In this document: one piece after another, positions 34,072 through 46,506 of the stretch
Layout: each line of letters starts with the position of its first letter
Numbering within the stretch: the first letter of the stretch is position 1
Assembly: GCA_964036155.1 (NCBI GenBank)
Contig: OZ038423.1
Coordinates: 61,705,249-61,769,248 of the forward strand
Origin: Diploscapter coronatus
Taxonomy: Eukaryota > Nematoda > Chromadorea > Rhabditida > Rhabditidae
Direction: 5' to 3'
DNA: 64,000 bases
The notes under the pieces: generated by a model
The model's database searches: none
Seen by the model: only the letters and a program-made list of their open reading frames with translations
Told to the model about the DNA's origin: nothing
Made by a program: the position numbers and the translations under genes

Positions 34072-35565
34072 ATCACAAGAAAGCGAATTGGACAAAGTAG
34101 GTAATGAGTTGATTTATTTGTGGTTTCTTGAAATATCGATTTCTCGAATATTGATTTTCTCGATAATTTTTTGTGGGTAATACTGATTTTTCATGAAAAT
34201 TAGTATTACTTCCGTGATTTCGAGATTGTCAATATGAAAAATTCGACTTTGAAATGAGATCCACAATTTTTCAGCTTGACTTGATCTTTTCTATCGTTTT
34301 TAGTCGACATATCAAAGTTTTACTAGTTCTGTCATTTTTGAAATGATTTTCTACTCGTTAATATCTCAAAAATCAAGCGGAAGTTTTGCGCTCTAATTGA
34401 TGTTGTTTTTCAATTGAAAACTGGTTGAAACTATTTATTTTTTTCCCTGAAGAACACTTTTCTGGAAAAGCAATCTGTGATTTTATTTATTCGGATTTTT
34501 CTTCAACGATTTTTATCGAAGCTGCACGTTTTCCTTGTTTTTCAAATACGGAAAAGTGAAGTTAGGGGCAATAAACATTGTATTTTATTCAGGCCGATTT
34601 TTTTTGCTTTTTTTCTAATTTTTACTCGAGTCAAGAGATGCTTTGTTTTATCCACTGTGTATTTGTGCTATTTTTCTACTCAATTTTATGTCAATTTTCT
34701 GAGCGACAAAATACTGTAGAAATTAAAATAAAAGGCCTGATTCTTTTATTTTAAATTTACAGTACCCCTGAAATCTTTACAATTTTATCCATCTCTACTC
34801 CCTCTATGTGAGTTATTACGGTTCCTTGCAAACATACGTCCTCAAATCAGGTTTACTGTAGAATCAGTGCAATATCTTTGATAAAAATTCGAAAATTCGC
34901 TCCAATGCTAAATTTGATAGATTTTTAGCTATGGAGCATTTTGCAAAGTGCTTAATTTTCAGATTTTATCGAACTACAGTAAACCTCTCGAATAAGTCAA
35001 ACGAAATTTTGTGGTTTTATTATCTTTTCCCCGCTTTTGTTTTTGTGATAGTTGATAATAAATTTTTGAATGAAAGATAGGAATTTTATTGATTTTCAGA
35101 AACAATTGATAATTGCATAGTTCACACGAAGATACCTGAAATTTACCCGACTTTTTCACAATTTTAAATGCTACATTCTTTAAAGCAAACTGATTTTGAT
35201 TAGAGGCACAAATTTTTACAATGACAATGATCTTTCATGGAAAATACTCGATGAAACAGCATTTTGCGAATTGCATAGGTTTCAAAATTTCTTGAATTTA
35301 GGAAGATCTTCGAAAGTTTGATCTTTCAACAAAATTGATATAAAATTCCAAGAATCTTATAAATTTGCGCGAATTTAGTGATTTATTAGTATTTGAGATC
35401 AGTTATTATTTGGACTAGATTTGAATTTCCTGCATTAAATTATCAACTTCAAACAGTGCTCAAAATTATGATTTTTAGATAGGAACCCAAAATTTCAACA
35501 CAGAGTTCATGATAAACATTGTTTTTTTTTATTTTAAAAAAATCAGCAGCTTTTTGAACGCGCGG
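34072..35565. other. Convergent spacer: enpl-1 3' UTR and 3' flank of the receptor gene
   Basis: AT-rich. It contains AATAAA at 34570-34575 and a second AATAAA near 34727 for enpl-1. No open frame or RNA gene is supported. The receptor's own polyadenylation site could not be placed. Confidence 0.5.
34177..34209. promoter_or_regulatory. Hairpin in the enpl-1 3' region
   Basis: GTAATACTGATTTT and AAAATTAGTATTAC form 13 of 14 pairs around a TCATG loop, 106 bases after the stop codon and before the first AATAAA (34570). It is probably transcribed in the 3' UTR. Function unknown. Confidence 0.45.
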
Positions 35566-38500
35566 CTAACAAATGCTATTGGAAGTCCGACTTCTGACGG
35601 ACATCTTCATCAGTGAGTTGCTCGATTTCGACGACGCTTCGATCGCTGATTTCGAAATCACGGATGAGGTGCCTGTTACGGAATTCAGGCCCAGAGAGGA
35701 GGTCTGGAATTTGCTTATTATTTTTATGTTTATAAATATCGTATAATCGACAGTGCTTCCTAAACATTCATTATTTTGCACTATTGTGTGATGAAACTTA
35801 GGAAAGCCATTTGATCTTATTTGAATTTAGGCTCTGCTTCTCCCTACTATCGTAAGAATTATGTTGCAGATTAGGATAATTCGCAAACTTGACTCCTACC
35901 CTGAAATTGAGTACCAGTGTTAGAGTATATTCGTGCAAGAAGGGATTTTTGTTTATGTTTGTTTTTCAGTTTTTATCCCTTCGCATATTATCTTTGAAAA
36001 GGGACAGGCATAGTTCTCAAGTCTCCTGTATAAATTCACCACGTCACCATGACCACATGACTACTATTTGCAAAATTCACCATTTCTTTTTCTTACACTG
36101 CCTAGTCCATAGCTTTAAAGCTTGGTAAATTTTGCAAATGATAGTCATGGTGAACTAGTGAATTATGCAGGGGACCCAATGCCCATTGACGCTATGCACT
36201 GTCCAAATAAAATGTGACAAACTTAAACTAGTTTACGGTAAATTTACCTTGTGAGCCTTGCTGTTGTGATTCGAAATAGTCGAATTTTTCGATCGAGTCA
36301 AAGTGCCCCGAACTCGCTCGTATCTGAAATTTAGATTTTTTTTAGTTTTATGCCAAATTTTTGCCTAAATTATTACTAGATTCTAAAGAAAACCAATTTA
36401 TAAATTCTGTGAAACTTATCATTTTTATTTCTTATCGAGATAAAATTTCATGAAGACCAACTTTTTCCTAAATGGAGCGAGCAGAATTCGATGGAACGCT
36501 CGTCGATATTTGTGTGAATAAGTGATGTAAATCAACGGGTTCAGCGTACTGCTCAACAATGAAAGCCATTGAAATATTGGGCGAATCTAAAGACGTAATT
36601 TTAATCAACGACTAAATATGCTTCTCTAAATGCCGAGTAAAGCTAATCGAAATGCGAAAAACATTGCTTGTGGTCCCTTTTTTGTATTAAAATAAACAAA
36701 ACTGTTTCAGTAAAATTATAAACTACTCGGAAAATTAAGGTAGTGGTTCGATTCACCATTTTCAGCCAAAAGTAAGAATTTTCTTACCAAATGAGCAATA
36801 TTCGTGGCTTCCGAGTTGATTTCGAGGAAAAATGTAATGAACACGTAGAGAACTGAATATATCAATTGTTTAAAATAAGTTTCAAAGAGTCATTAGTTTT
36901 ATTAATTTAGTGATATTTTTAATCTACGGTCATTCTTTTTGGAAATTTCTTTAAATAATTTCTGAACATCTCTCAAAACGTTTGATTTTCTCATAAATTT
37001 GGATATCGCGGGAAAGAAGTTGTAAATTTTCATGATCCATTCGAATTTGTCCCCAGAGTTTCATGTTCGGATTTTTGCGCGTTACCCTTGAAATTCCTTA
37101 TTCAAAGATTGAGACATGGCCCATAAAGCTGTCTATGGCATTCTTGCCAAGTTCTATTTTGATTTATCGCGTTTTAAATCTAATGAACTCTATTTGGGGA
37201 GTTCAAATTTGAATTTATAACTTTAAAAGTGAAGTTGAAATTTAATTTTTTTCAACTTCATAAAGTTTTTTTCTATATTGAATTGACACTTTTTATCAAC
37301 TCCACAAATTCATGGTCCCTCTTCTTTTAAATGAAGTCGATATGATTGAGAAAATAAAGATAGCCTTTCGAAGTGGATTGCAAAAATGCATCTTCAGCAT
37401 TCGCCACAAAATGCACAGCCCCTGCCTCTGCACACATGCGCATTAGCTTCGTTAGTCTGATTTGGAAGGGCCACGGGCTAACAAACTAACAAACTTAACA
37501 GCTAGAAGACGGAAGATAGAATAGAATTGATGAATTGTGGATAAAAATGAATTCGTAGAAAATGAACTTGAAACTATTATAAATTAATTTTGAAACATAC
37601 ATCCTGCAAATCTCTAAGATTTATCAAAGTTGATCGATACTTCGATATTTATCTTTAGATCATTGTTCAATCTACTAGAGGATGATTCTTTCGAAACTTT
37701 CTCAATATTTTTGGAACGTATTTCGTATATCAAAGATAATCATCAACGAAAAGTACTAATTTCCCGATTCTGTTAAAATTTTCCGTAAATTTCCTATCAA
37801 AACTGCCATTTGCTCAATTTTGCCTAATTATGTTTATGTCTTGTCTGTCCATCCAAAAATGCTCGCAAATGACGCAAATATTGCTCGGGCTTAGATTAGT
37901 GAGGCTAATAAGTGAAACGCAAAAAGAGCCAGAAAATAAGAAAAATATAGATTTTTGAGGGTAAAAGAAAGATACGAGTTGTCTAACTCGATTTGGAGGT
38001 TGCATGAGATAAAAATTCGGTTAGGCGTTATGATGTAAAGGGGGAGACATGAAAAAGAGGTCATGTCATCCAACTAACCCAGTTATTATTTGCAGAAAAC
38101 TTCATGAGAGGTAAAAGATTGCATATTTTTATGAACGTCAAATTGTGATACAAGGCTTTTCAAAGATGTTTAACATTTGTTTCAAGTTCATTTATGAAAA
38201 GCATTTTGAACTCCCTTATTTGCTAGACAATTCATCTCTGTTATAAAAAATCATCATTGAACTAATAGGAGTTTAGGTAATCGATTTTTTAAACATATTC
38301 TAGAATTTTCGCTTTCTCTATAAAGATAAATTTGTTTACCATAGAGAGGCACCCAGCATAAAGTGAACACAACGATGACTGTCAACATCATTGTAGCTAC
38401 TCGTAGTTTTACTCTTTCATCTCGGATCTAGAATTGGACAAAGTCAATAATTTTTCAAAAATGTAAGATTTAATTAAATCGCACATGAGCATCCACCGCC

Positions 38501-40364
38501 AGACTCCGATGCGTCGAAACGGTGATGAAGATCAGCGTATAGCAAACGGAAATGAGAATTAGAGGGACGACCAAACCAAGGCATAAAATGATTAGAAATT
38601 GGGTCGTATAAGATTGCTAAACTTTTAGCTCTTTAAAAAATATTTTTTAGTTTTGAACCTGATCTATCGCATTGCAAACAATCATTTCGCCGCCTTCGTA
38701 TACGATAGTTATCTGAAGATAAATTTTTTGAAGAAAGTAAAAATATCGACTTGAAAGAATTTCAATGCAGTCTAAAGAATAAGAGGTACACGAAAGGAAG
38801 TTCAAATTCGTCATCAAAATGCTGAAAAGGTATAAAAATATCATAAATTTTTTGAATGTGTTTCAAAAAAACTAAAAATAATTTATGAATCTACAATTGG
38901 TTACTCCATTGAATATACATATAACCTAGCAAATGAGTTTTAAATTTACCGTATCGAATCGATAAAAGACATTCAACCACGATGCCCCACTGATCAACCA
39001 AATTGCCATGATCACGTAGAAGGTGTAGGAAGAGTCCCACAACGCGTACTTCAATGTGTGGCAAATTGCAAAGTATCTGCAAAGAATAGGTTTGACAAAA
39101 ATTTCTTTAGAAAACTACGATTTCACGATTCGAACTATCAAATTCATTTGTTTCTTGAACAATTCATTTTAAAAACGAATTGGGTACGAAAAAATGTACT
39201 ATCTGTAAAAAAAAATACCTATCAGCGGTAACAGCCACCAGCGTATAAACTGACGAGAAACTTGTGGTCGTATTGATCCACGTCGATAATTTGCAGAATA
39301 TCGAACCTAATGGCCATTCTGAAAGATCCATTTATCAAAAAATATATCATTTGAAATTCTATGAATCGCACTATCTTATTGTTAGTTTCTCAGACATATT
39401 TATCATGAAATAGCGTCATCATTATCAAAAATCACATGTTCAGATTTGAGAAGCAATACAGCTTTACAAAAATGATGACTAAGAATTTTTTTTCCGAACT
39501 AAGTAACTGAGTCATTACTTTTCTCTAAATATAATGAATAACCTGTTAGAATATTAACGACCAGTGTAGTGGGTAGACAAAAGAGAAGAATGAGCAGATC
39601 AGCTATTGCCAACGAAGATATCAAATAATCAGTTGTGGACCGAAGTTGCTTATGAAAGAGAACAGCCAGAACGACGAATGTGTTGCCCAAAATGCCAAAG
39701 ATGAACACCGTCAGATAGGATATCGACAAGATTATCACTGAAAATCATGAAATAAGCTATCTTAATATCTTTCAAGGAAAGCTTAAAGTTTATGGTTGTC
39801 TAAGAGAATATTATTTGTGCGTTTCCGATTTCATCCATCAAACATATCCTTTTTCAAAATCAAGACACATTTTGCTCGAAACGTTGCAAAAATTTGTTAT
39901 TTAGATACGATTCAATAAAATCATATACAAGGAAGAGATTTATTTTTATTTTCATTGGATTATTGCCTTACCGGTGATTAGCAACTAATTAAAAACATAA
40001 CATTTCAATCGCAACAAAGTCTATCTCAAAATATCACCCATTGTTTGTTTAACACTCAGAGTTTATCCGAACATGTTTCCACTCTGATTGATAAAATGAC
40101 AAATAGCATGTTTATTGATGAAAGGCTTGATTTGACGAAGTACAGCTTTTTCATTAACTCTTCTCTATTTTCTTCCCTAATCCTTATTTTTAACCACCGC
40201 ACTCCGTCATTTTTGCTATTTCCAAAAATTTTACCGATGGATGTATCGTGTCGGAAGAACGGAAGGGGTAAAGAGTTGTTGTAGAGATCGCTTTCATCCG
40301 AAAATGTGTCGTTGAAACCAGAATGAGCTGGGTCTAGTGAAGTTGGAGTGTCGTAGGGTTCCAT
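35566..40364 (-). CDS. Rhodopsin-family G-protein-coupled receptor, neuropeptide-receptor type
   Basis: Eleven minus-strand exons join in frame: 40364-40235, 39737-39543, 39318-39219, 39076-38950, 38712-38659, 38616-38485, 38427-38340, 36852-36788, 36586-36462, 36323-36248 and 35703-35566 (409 residues). The N-terminus is extracellular with NDT and NNS glycosylation sequons. Landmarks seen: GN in TM1, LAIAD in TM2, a Cys before TM3 (SIFCKLS), DRYFAICH after TM3, the partner Cys in loop 2 (IVCNAI), CWVPLY in TM6 and NPLIY in TM7. The last exon is Ser-rich. This is the set seen in peptide receptors of the orexin/cholecystokinin/allatostatin-like groups; the ligand cannot be assigned. Exon 9 can also be read through to a stop at 36425 (tail ending FYLDKK), so two C-termini are possible. 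The exon 9 donor AAAAA|GTTGGT is weak. Neuronal use is inferred. Confidence 0.85.
36003..36203. repeat. Foldback element in the last intron of the receptor gene
   Basis: GACAGGCATAG at 36003 is matched by CTATGCACTGTC ending at 36203. Inside, the arms pair again over CCTGTATAAATTCACCACGT versus the inverse of CTAGTGAATTATGCAGG, and CACCATGACCACATGACTAC versus the inverse of GATAGTCATGGTG, with ATTTGCAAAATT common to both. The arms are about 75 bp with a 50-bp spacer. Confidence 0.65.
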
Positions 40365-43300
40365 TTTTAGGAATTTTATGATACTGGAAAAATGGTAATT
40401 TAATGAAGATCATCTTTTTCAAGCGAAGAAATGCGATTTCTAATGTTTTCTACGAAAAAACAATTTCACGCAAAAATCACGATTTTCAATATAATTTTAA
40501 AGATAGTAATGAAGACCAAAAGAAATTATAGCTTTAGGAAGAATCAAAAAATTGTTTACGAAAATGGGCGAACTTTGAGCGATAAATCCTCTGGACTAAG
40601 AAATTTCGCCCATAAAATGTTGTTGCGAACCGAAAATTATGGTTGCTTCTGCCCGGCAGTGTTCTAGATGCAAAAACCTTCGTATTTTATGGGACATTCG
40701 GCAGAAAGTGATAAATTTTGATAAATGACAAGATGGATGATACTCTATAGGACAATAGAGGAAAAAAGCCGATGGGAAAACGAAATAGTATTGTCTTTGA
40801 CGAGGCAGAAAGGAAACAGAATATCGAAATAGCATTGTCTAAAAGGAGATGCAAAAGAGACAGAATATGAGATATTACAAACGAAAAAGAAAGATATCCA
40901 AAATCCAGGCAAAATGTCAAAATACACTTTGGTAATTTGATGCCCCCTAAGAAATTTTTGTCTTCCAGCAGGCCTTTTAGCAGAGGTTCCGGAATCCTCA
41001 TATCTAGCCTAGTAAAATAACTCTTAGACTCAATTATAAAAGATAGTGTTCTAAAACTAGCTGATATATCTTAAAAATATTATAATTTTTCAAGGTAAGT
41101 CAAAATTCAGGAAGTCGAATAATATCGAATTTTCATCATCATGATGACACGAATAAACAAAAATGACAAATTCCTGAAGAATTCTCGATCTTTCACTGAT
41201 TTTAAAGTAGCCAAAGTCCACCTTAAAGTGCATAAAAATGCCGAAAAATTGACAGGTAAGTGGTAGCAAAAATGGCAGGCTTCGAATCGAGAATAAGTGA
41301 CTCAATAACTCGAGGGAAGAATAAATAGTGATTTTGTGGGATCTGAACTAAGCAGATTAAAGGCGGATACGTCGTTAAAGATAAACAAATTTATAGAAAG
41401 GAAAACACGCCCTAATCTAACTAGAGAAAATTGACCTTTTTCTTGATACAACGGGATAATTCCGAGATATAGCTTCTGGAAGTTCTTTTATCAAAAAATA
41501 TGATATTTAGAGAATGCATTATTTACCTGGATTTTTGGATAATATTGAATATCAAGCTAAAGATAAGACGATGCAGATATGTCATGTCCCCCATCAATTC
41601 AAATGCGATTCTCAAAGTTGCTTTAAAAAGTGCAAATTCGATAAATGGTGAGAAGAAGAGTATTGGTCATCCTTACCAAAATGAACTTTATTTCGAAGAA
41701 GGGACGAGTTTCAACATTTTGTGATGAAGGTCAGCTTTATTTTCAATTGAAACATCTCTTTCTTGCATAAATTTAATCTAACTTATCTGTTCATAAAAAT
41801 TTCACGAAATTTGCGTAAATTCAATCGCATTTCTGTGAATAACCTTTGAAAGCCTGGGCTTCGCGAGCCTGAATAAAACAAAAATCCACATGAATGGACG
41901 ACAAGACATCAAAGCTTAGCGAAATAAAAAGAGAATCTCAAATCTCTCATTCTTCGAAGTTCGTCAATAATGAAAGGAGGGATTAAAGAAAATCCGTGAA
42001 ACAATGGATTTTCAAAAATGTTGCTTCGATTAGTGAAGAGGACAACGAATTTTCTTATCTTTTAATCTTGCAAAATTTAGAGATTTTTGATTTAAAGAAA
42101 CTCGAAAATTTTACAAACCTTCAGAAAGGCAAAAAATTTGCAAATTATCAATAAAGTGATCCAAAAGAAGCTCAAAAATTACCGATTGCGATAAATTTTA
42201 CCGAGGTACTAAAGATTCTACCATAAATCCATAAGTGATGTAGGAAAATTTTCGATTCAAGGAAGTTTTCTCAGTAAATTTCGTAATCCAAAATCCAAGA
42301 TGAAAAATAATAAATTTAGTAAAATTAGAGCAGTAGATTTTGAGGCTTTGTAATAAAATTTGAAAGTCATGAAGAAATAATGAACTGGGGAAGTGATTAG
42401 TTAGTGTTGGGTCGTTCAAATTAAGTGCCACTGAGAATGTTTGAGATCATAAATCCGATCCAGGCAGCTATTTTCTGCTGGATGTTCAGCATGGCGAGAT
42501 ATTTTTGAAACGATCTTTAAATTTTACTTCGAACTTCAACCTCATTTTTAGGGAGTTGAAAACTAAAGGAAGAATCAATGATAAGAAGTAAATTTAGAAT
42601 AAATGAACCAGATTGAGACTTAGAAAGAAAAAAGATACTAATCTTCAAAAATTTCCAAAATAGATATTTGCACATTCTCCCAGTCTCGTAGAAATATTTC
42701 TAAGACCATCAAGACCTAGATCTAATATCAGTGTTCTATTCCTTATAAGTCAAAGTCGGTTTAATTTTGTCTCAGGCTTTGAGGAGTTTCCCGACAAGAA
42801 TGAGCGTTTGAAAATATGTCTATCTTGGTAAATCTTTAAAATATAACAAACCAATAAGATCTCGATTAGCTAACATAATGGGATAGGTTATTCAAAAATT
42901 GAAAAATACTGATCCTCGCAAATGTGTGACGGATCCCGGCAAAGCAGAAATTTTTGAAGAGAGATAATGAATAAAGTGAGAAATAACTTCGGAAAACAAG
43001 AGGCAAAAGATGGAGAAATCCTGAAAATATGATGAGTAAATAAGAGACTCGGAGAAATGGAGTGAGATTTGGGAGAGGGTCGGCTTTATGTATAGAATCC
43101 AAGTAATGTAATTGAGGTATAGGACTCAGAGGGAGAGGATGGCCCTGGGACGATGAAAAAATCTAGGAAGAATATGAAGATTGCAGAAAATCGGAAAAAA
43201 GTGGCGAAAATCCAAGAAATCATGAGTAATTTGTAGGAAGAGCAAAGAAAAGCTCTAAAAATCTATTTTTTAAAGAAACAATGAATAAGATAATTTTAAA

Positions 43301-44027
43301 AAATAATAATAGAAAGAGGACCCTAAATTTTGGAATAAATTGAGAGAAAACACACGAAAACTAGTACCTAAAGACTATGTAAGGAGGAAGAAAATAAGAT
43401 AATAAGAGAATTAGTGGAAAGAGTTCCGGAAAATGATCAAAAATTAGACGAGAAACTAGAAAAAATGTCAGACTCCAGGAGAAGATTGGAACCCAATTTC
43501 AAGCAAACAGAAGATAAAATCGGATGATAAAGAAGCCCATTATATAAAATTTATGAGGTGATTTGAGGTGTGAAAGAAAAGCCAATCAATTATCGAGGTT
43601 TTTAGCTGGGTCGAATAAACTTTAAAAAAATATATCAAGTTCCCAGATGAAAATAATAGATTAGGAAAAATTAGTCATTAAACTATTGAGATCTACGAAT
43701 TTCAATACCTCAAATGAAGTTATAATTTCAATTATAAGTTGAGTAACAATAGATTGATTATTTTCACCTCTAAAAAGTAGATTTATGCCAAGTTTTAAGC
43801 CTATCTAAATTATGCTCGTTTTTCAAGTTTAACTCGAACGCATTAGGCATTTAGTTTCGCAACCTGCTATATTGAAAATTTGAAGCCCGTACAAATCTTT
43901 TACAAATTTTCAGTAATCCTAAATTTACCTCTTAAAAAGCTCACTGAACTTCCTATCTGAATTCGAATAAACCTAAAAGGTTAAAGACAGGGTCCGAGTT
44001 TTTCGAACATTGGTATCTAAAATTCCC
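40365..44027. other. Purine-skewed spacer upstream of the receptor; one doubtful short minus-strand frame
   Basis: Much of 40680-41300 and 42500-43600 is purine-rich on the plus strand. A short minus-strand frame from ATG 42492 to TAA 42421 (MLNIQQKIAAWIGF, then a hydrophobic end ILSGT) has normal exon-like codons and may be the end of a small membrane protein, but I found no partner exons. Nothing else is supported. Confidence 0.4.
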
Positions 44028-44352
44028 TCATTGGGCTGCCCGAATTTGAAGGGTTCGGGGCGAAACGCGAACTGCGTCTTTCAAATTGATTACGTGAATC
44101 TTCCCGAGAATAAATCTAAAGTACTGGGGCGGAATCCAGAGAAACCAGACAACCCAATAAATCCTCTCGTCCGTGATTAAGCATGCAAGATCAAAAACGG
44201 CTGAAATAAATTATTCAACAGCGGGTGTCGAAAATGTTAGAAGTCCCATGCCCATGTCCCACTTGATCTAATCCAAAATCCAGGCGTGTGAAAATATTCC
44301 CAAATTTTCAAAACCTCTGGCCTCATGTTGAAGCATAGATTTTTCAAATGAC
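44028..44352 (-). CDS. Candidate 3' exons of an unrecognised membrane protein
   Basis: The last exon (44200-44028, acceptor TTTATTTCAG) has 56 codons and a TGA. Its codons and base composition resemble the real exons of this window. It contains a Trp-rich hydrophobic stretch (IYWVVWFLWIPP) followed by a basic, soluble C-terminus (KDAVRVSPRTLQIRAAQ). A compatible upstream exon (44352-44315, SFEKSMLQHEAR) joins it in phase. Further exons may lie near 44575-44390, but two chains are equally possible there. I do not recognise the family. A GC-rich GAGTGGGCGTGGC box on the minus strand near 45702 could belong to its promoter. It might also be a decayed gene. Confidence 0.4.
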
Positions 44353-46120
44353 CTGGAATAGTTCTAACCTTGATTAACACTTTTGTTTGACAGTGAAAAC
44401 CCCGATAAGACTCAAAGCTTCTGACGAGATTTCATGACAGCCTGAGAAATGCCTAGATGTGTTGAAGAATAGGAGAGGAAAGCAGGTTGACATAACTTGA
44501 ATCTCATTAATCTTTGTAGGTAATCCCCGAAAACTTGACGCTCACCTAATTGGATATGAACTAACGTTTGGCACGAGGCAAAAGGGATTGCTAATTTCGA
44601 TTCAAAACATTTCCATTGAAATGAATCAGCGAAAATAATAACATTCTTAAATTAAACTAAAAAACTATCAAGAAGTAAATGAACTTCCGGGCTGAATTCA
44701 GAAAGAAGCGTGAAGATCAACTAGATTCTGACTTTAATTCTAAAATTGTTCTGATATTTGAGTAATAGGATTCAAAGAATGATTTTTGCTGCCATGAGCC
44801 TAACTTCAGTCTCATCATGTCTCTAATAGACGGACATGAGATGCTCAGTTTTCAAGAGATCGCAGAATTTTCGGAGTTGCAAAGAAAACGATCAAATTCT
44901 ATCGCAATTTATTTACCAAAATTTGTATAAAACTTAAATGAAAAATCAGTAATTACCACCCGCAAAAATTTACTCTTCAAAGAGAGAAAGGAAAGACTGG
45001 TGTTTAAAAACAAGAAAACGAAAGATAATGAAACCTCTGAAAGCTTCGAAGAAAGCTGACAAATTTTTGAATAAACTGAAATAAGCGCTCTGAAACTGCT
45101 TCAGGAAGCAAATGCTTAGAAACTAATTACAACGTCAAAATCAGGTCTGGTTTTTATGAATGGGTCTGCGGAAAATTGCCAGACTTTCAGTAAAATATTT
45201 CAGAAAATCGGAATTTTCGCAATCATCGAGTCAGACTAGAAGAAAATGTAAGCTTTAATCGAGATTTGGATATTAACAATTTCTTCGCGTGATAAATATT
45301 GAATGAGCGCGAGGAATAAATCATTCAAAGCGTACACTCGATGTTTCAAAAAGCTGATAAAACGAAGGAAATTTAGACCATCTCAATAGAATCATAATTT
45401 ATTTTATTTACAAAAAATAAAAGGGATCAAATATTGACAGGTCACAAAAGTAGTGTGAGTACGTTTCGATCACACACAATACTGAGATAAGTTCTTCTCT
45501 GTAATGCATTAATAATCTCGATTTTCATAAAAATCCAAATCAAATTTTCGTTATAGTATTTCTGCAAAACATATTCAACCTAGCCAAAATAAATACTGAA
45601 AGTTTGATGATTCAAGTCTTGCGATCTGCCGAACTCAATTTCGACTGCGAAAGACACGCAAGCTGCACGAATTATAGAAGGTTGATTAGCCACGCCCACT
45701 CCCTCGATTCCCGTTTGCAGACAAATTTATGGCAAAACTAGCATATAACGAGGGAAATAAGGAGATAAGCTTAAAAAGAGGGCAACGCGACAAAATGAAG
45801 CAAATAAATGGCAGGTTAGTCAATTTGAAGGAAAAAATACGAGAAATAGAAATTACAGAAGAAAAAATAACAAGGAAATAATTTATTTTTAGAGAAAAAG
45901 GAATAAAACGATAATGAACTGAATATCATCGCATAATTGGGAGCGAAAGATCAAACCATTTTTCGACATTTAGTTATTATTTCAAAAATTTTAGCATATC
46001 TATGATGAAAATCAAGTTTTTATTGAAAACTCCTGAAACTGCAAGAAAATATTCTAACGAGGGAATAATAATGAGTTAGGTAGACGTGTGGTCATAATTA
46101 GCTATGGAAAGACCAACTTT
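44353..46120. other. Spacer, possibly containing 5' exons of the 44.0-kb gene
   Basis: AT-rich apart from a short GC-richer patch at 45600-45710 that includes a minus-strand GTGGGCGTGGC box. A minus-strand frame beginning ATGATGAGACTGAAGTTAGG near 44820 runs 33 codons and could be an early exon, but its splicing to later exons is speculative. Confidence 0.35.
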
Positions 46121-46506
46121 TCATGTTACTCTGCATTCTCTTGCGAAGATCACCTTTTCTCCGATATGGAAGAACTAATAAACATTTTTTCTTAGTACGC
46201 AGATTGTTCATCCAAGTTTCATGAACAAAAAATTATCACTCTTCCAAGAAGATCAGCTTATTTCTAACAGGAGACTACTATCTAAAAGATCCCTAACTGA
46301 AGCAAAGGAATGTCTCATCCCTCCATGAAGTCTCTAGTCCTTCGGACTTCGGATTTGGATACCCTCGGGAATGCCGAAGCATTAGGCATTAAGCAATGGA
46401 ACTCTCTGCCTTCCCTGAAAGAGGAGAAAATCGCATAATGAGCACCCAAATTGGCTGCCAATAAAACCAAACCGATCGACAGAAGGTTCATGAATTTGAA
46501 GTACAT
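46121..46506 (-). CDS. Candidate small secreted protein with two cysteines
   Basis: Exon 1 (46506-46363) starts MYFKFMNLLSIGLVLLAANL, a good signal-peptide shape (short basic start, hydrophobic core, small residues before cleavage). It reads on through one Cys to ...ASAFPR, and GTATCC is the donor. Exon 2 (46174-46121, acceptor TTTATTAG) continues in phase 0 as FFHIGEKVIFARECRVT and stops. The product is 65 residues, roughly 40 after cleavage, with two cysteines that could form one disulfide. It may be a secreted peptide or peptide-hormone-like molecule, but I recognise no family. Reading exon 1 without the splice gives a 63-codon frame to 46315. A splice after ECR to about 46040 is also possible. 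An ATATTTGAG acceptor-like site precedes the ATG. Confidence 0.4.

Noticed and set aside
42421..42492. Short minus-strand frame with exon-like codons and a hydrophobic end
   Set aside because: Only 23 residues with no partner exons. A resemblance to a small ER membrane protein was too weak to claim.
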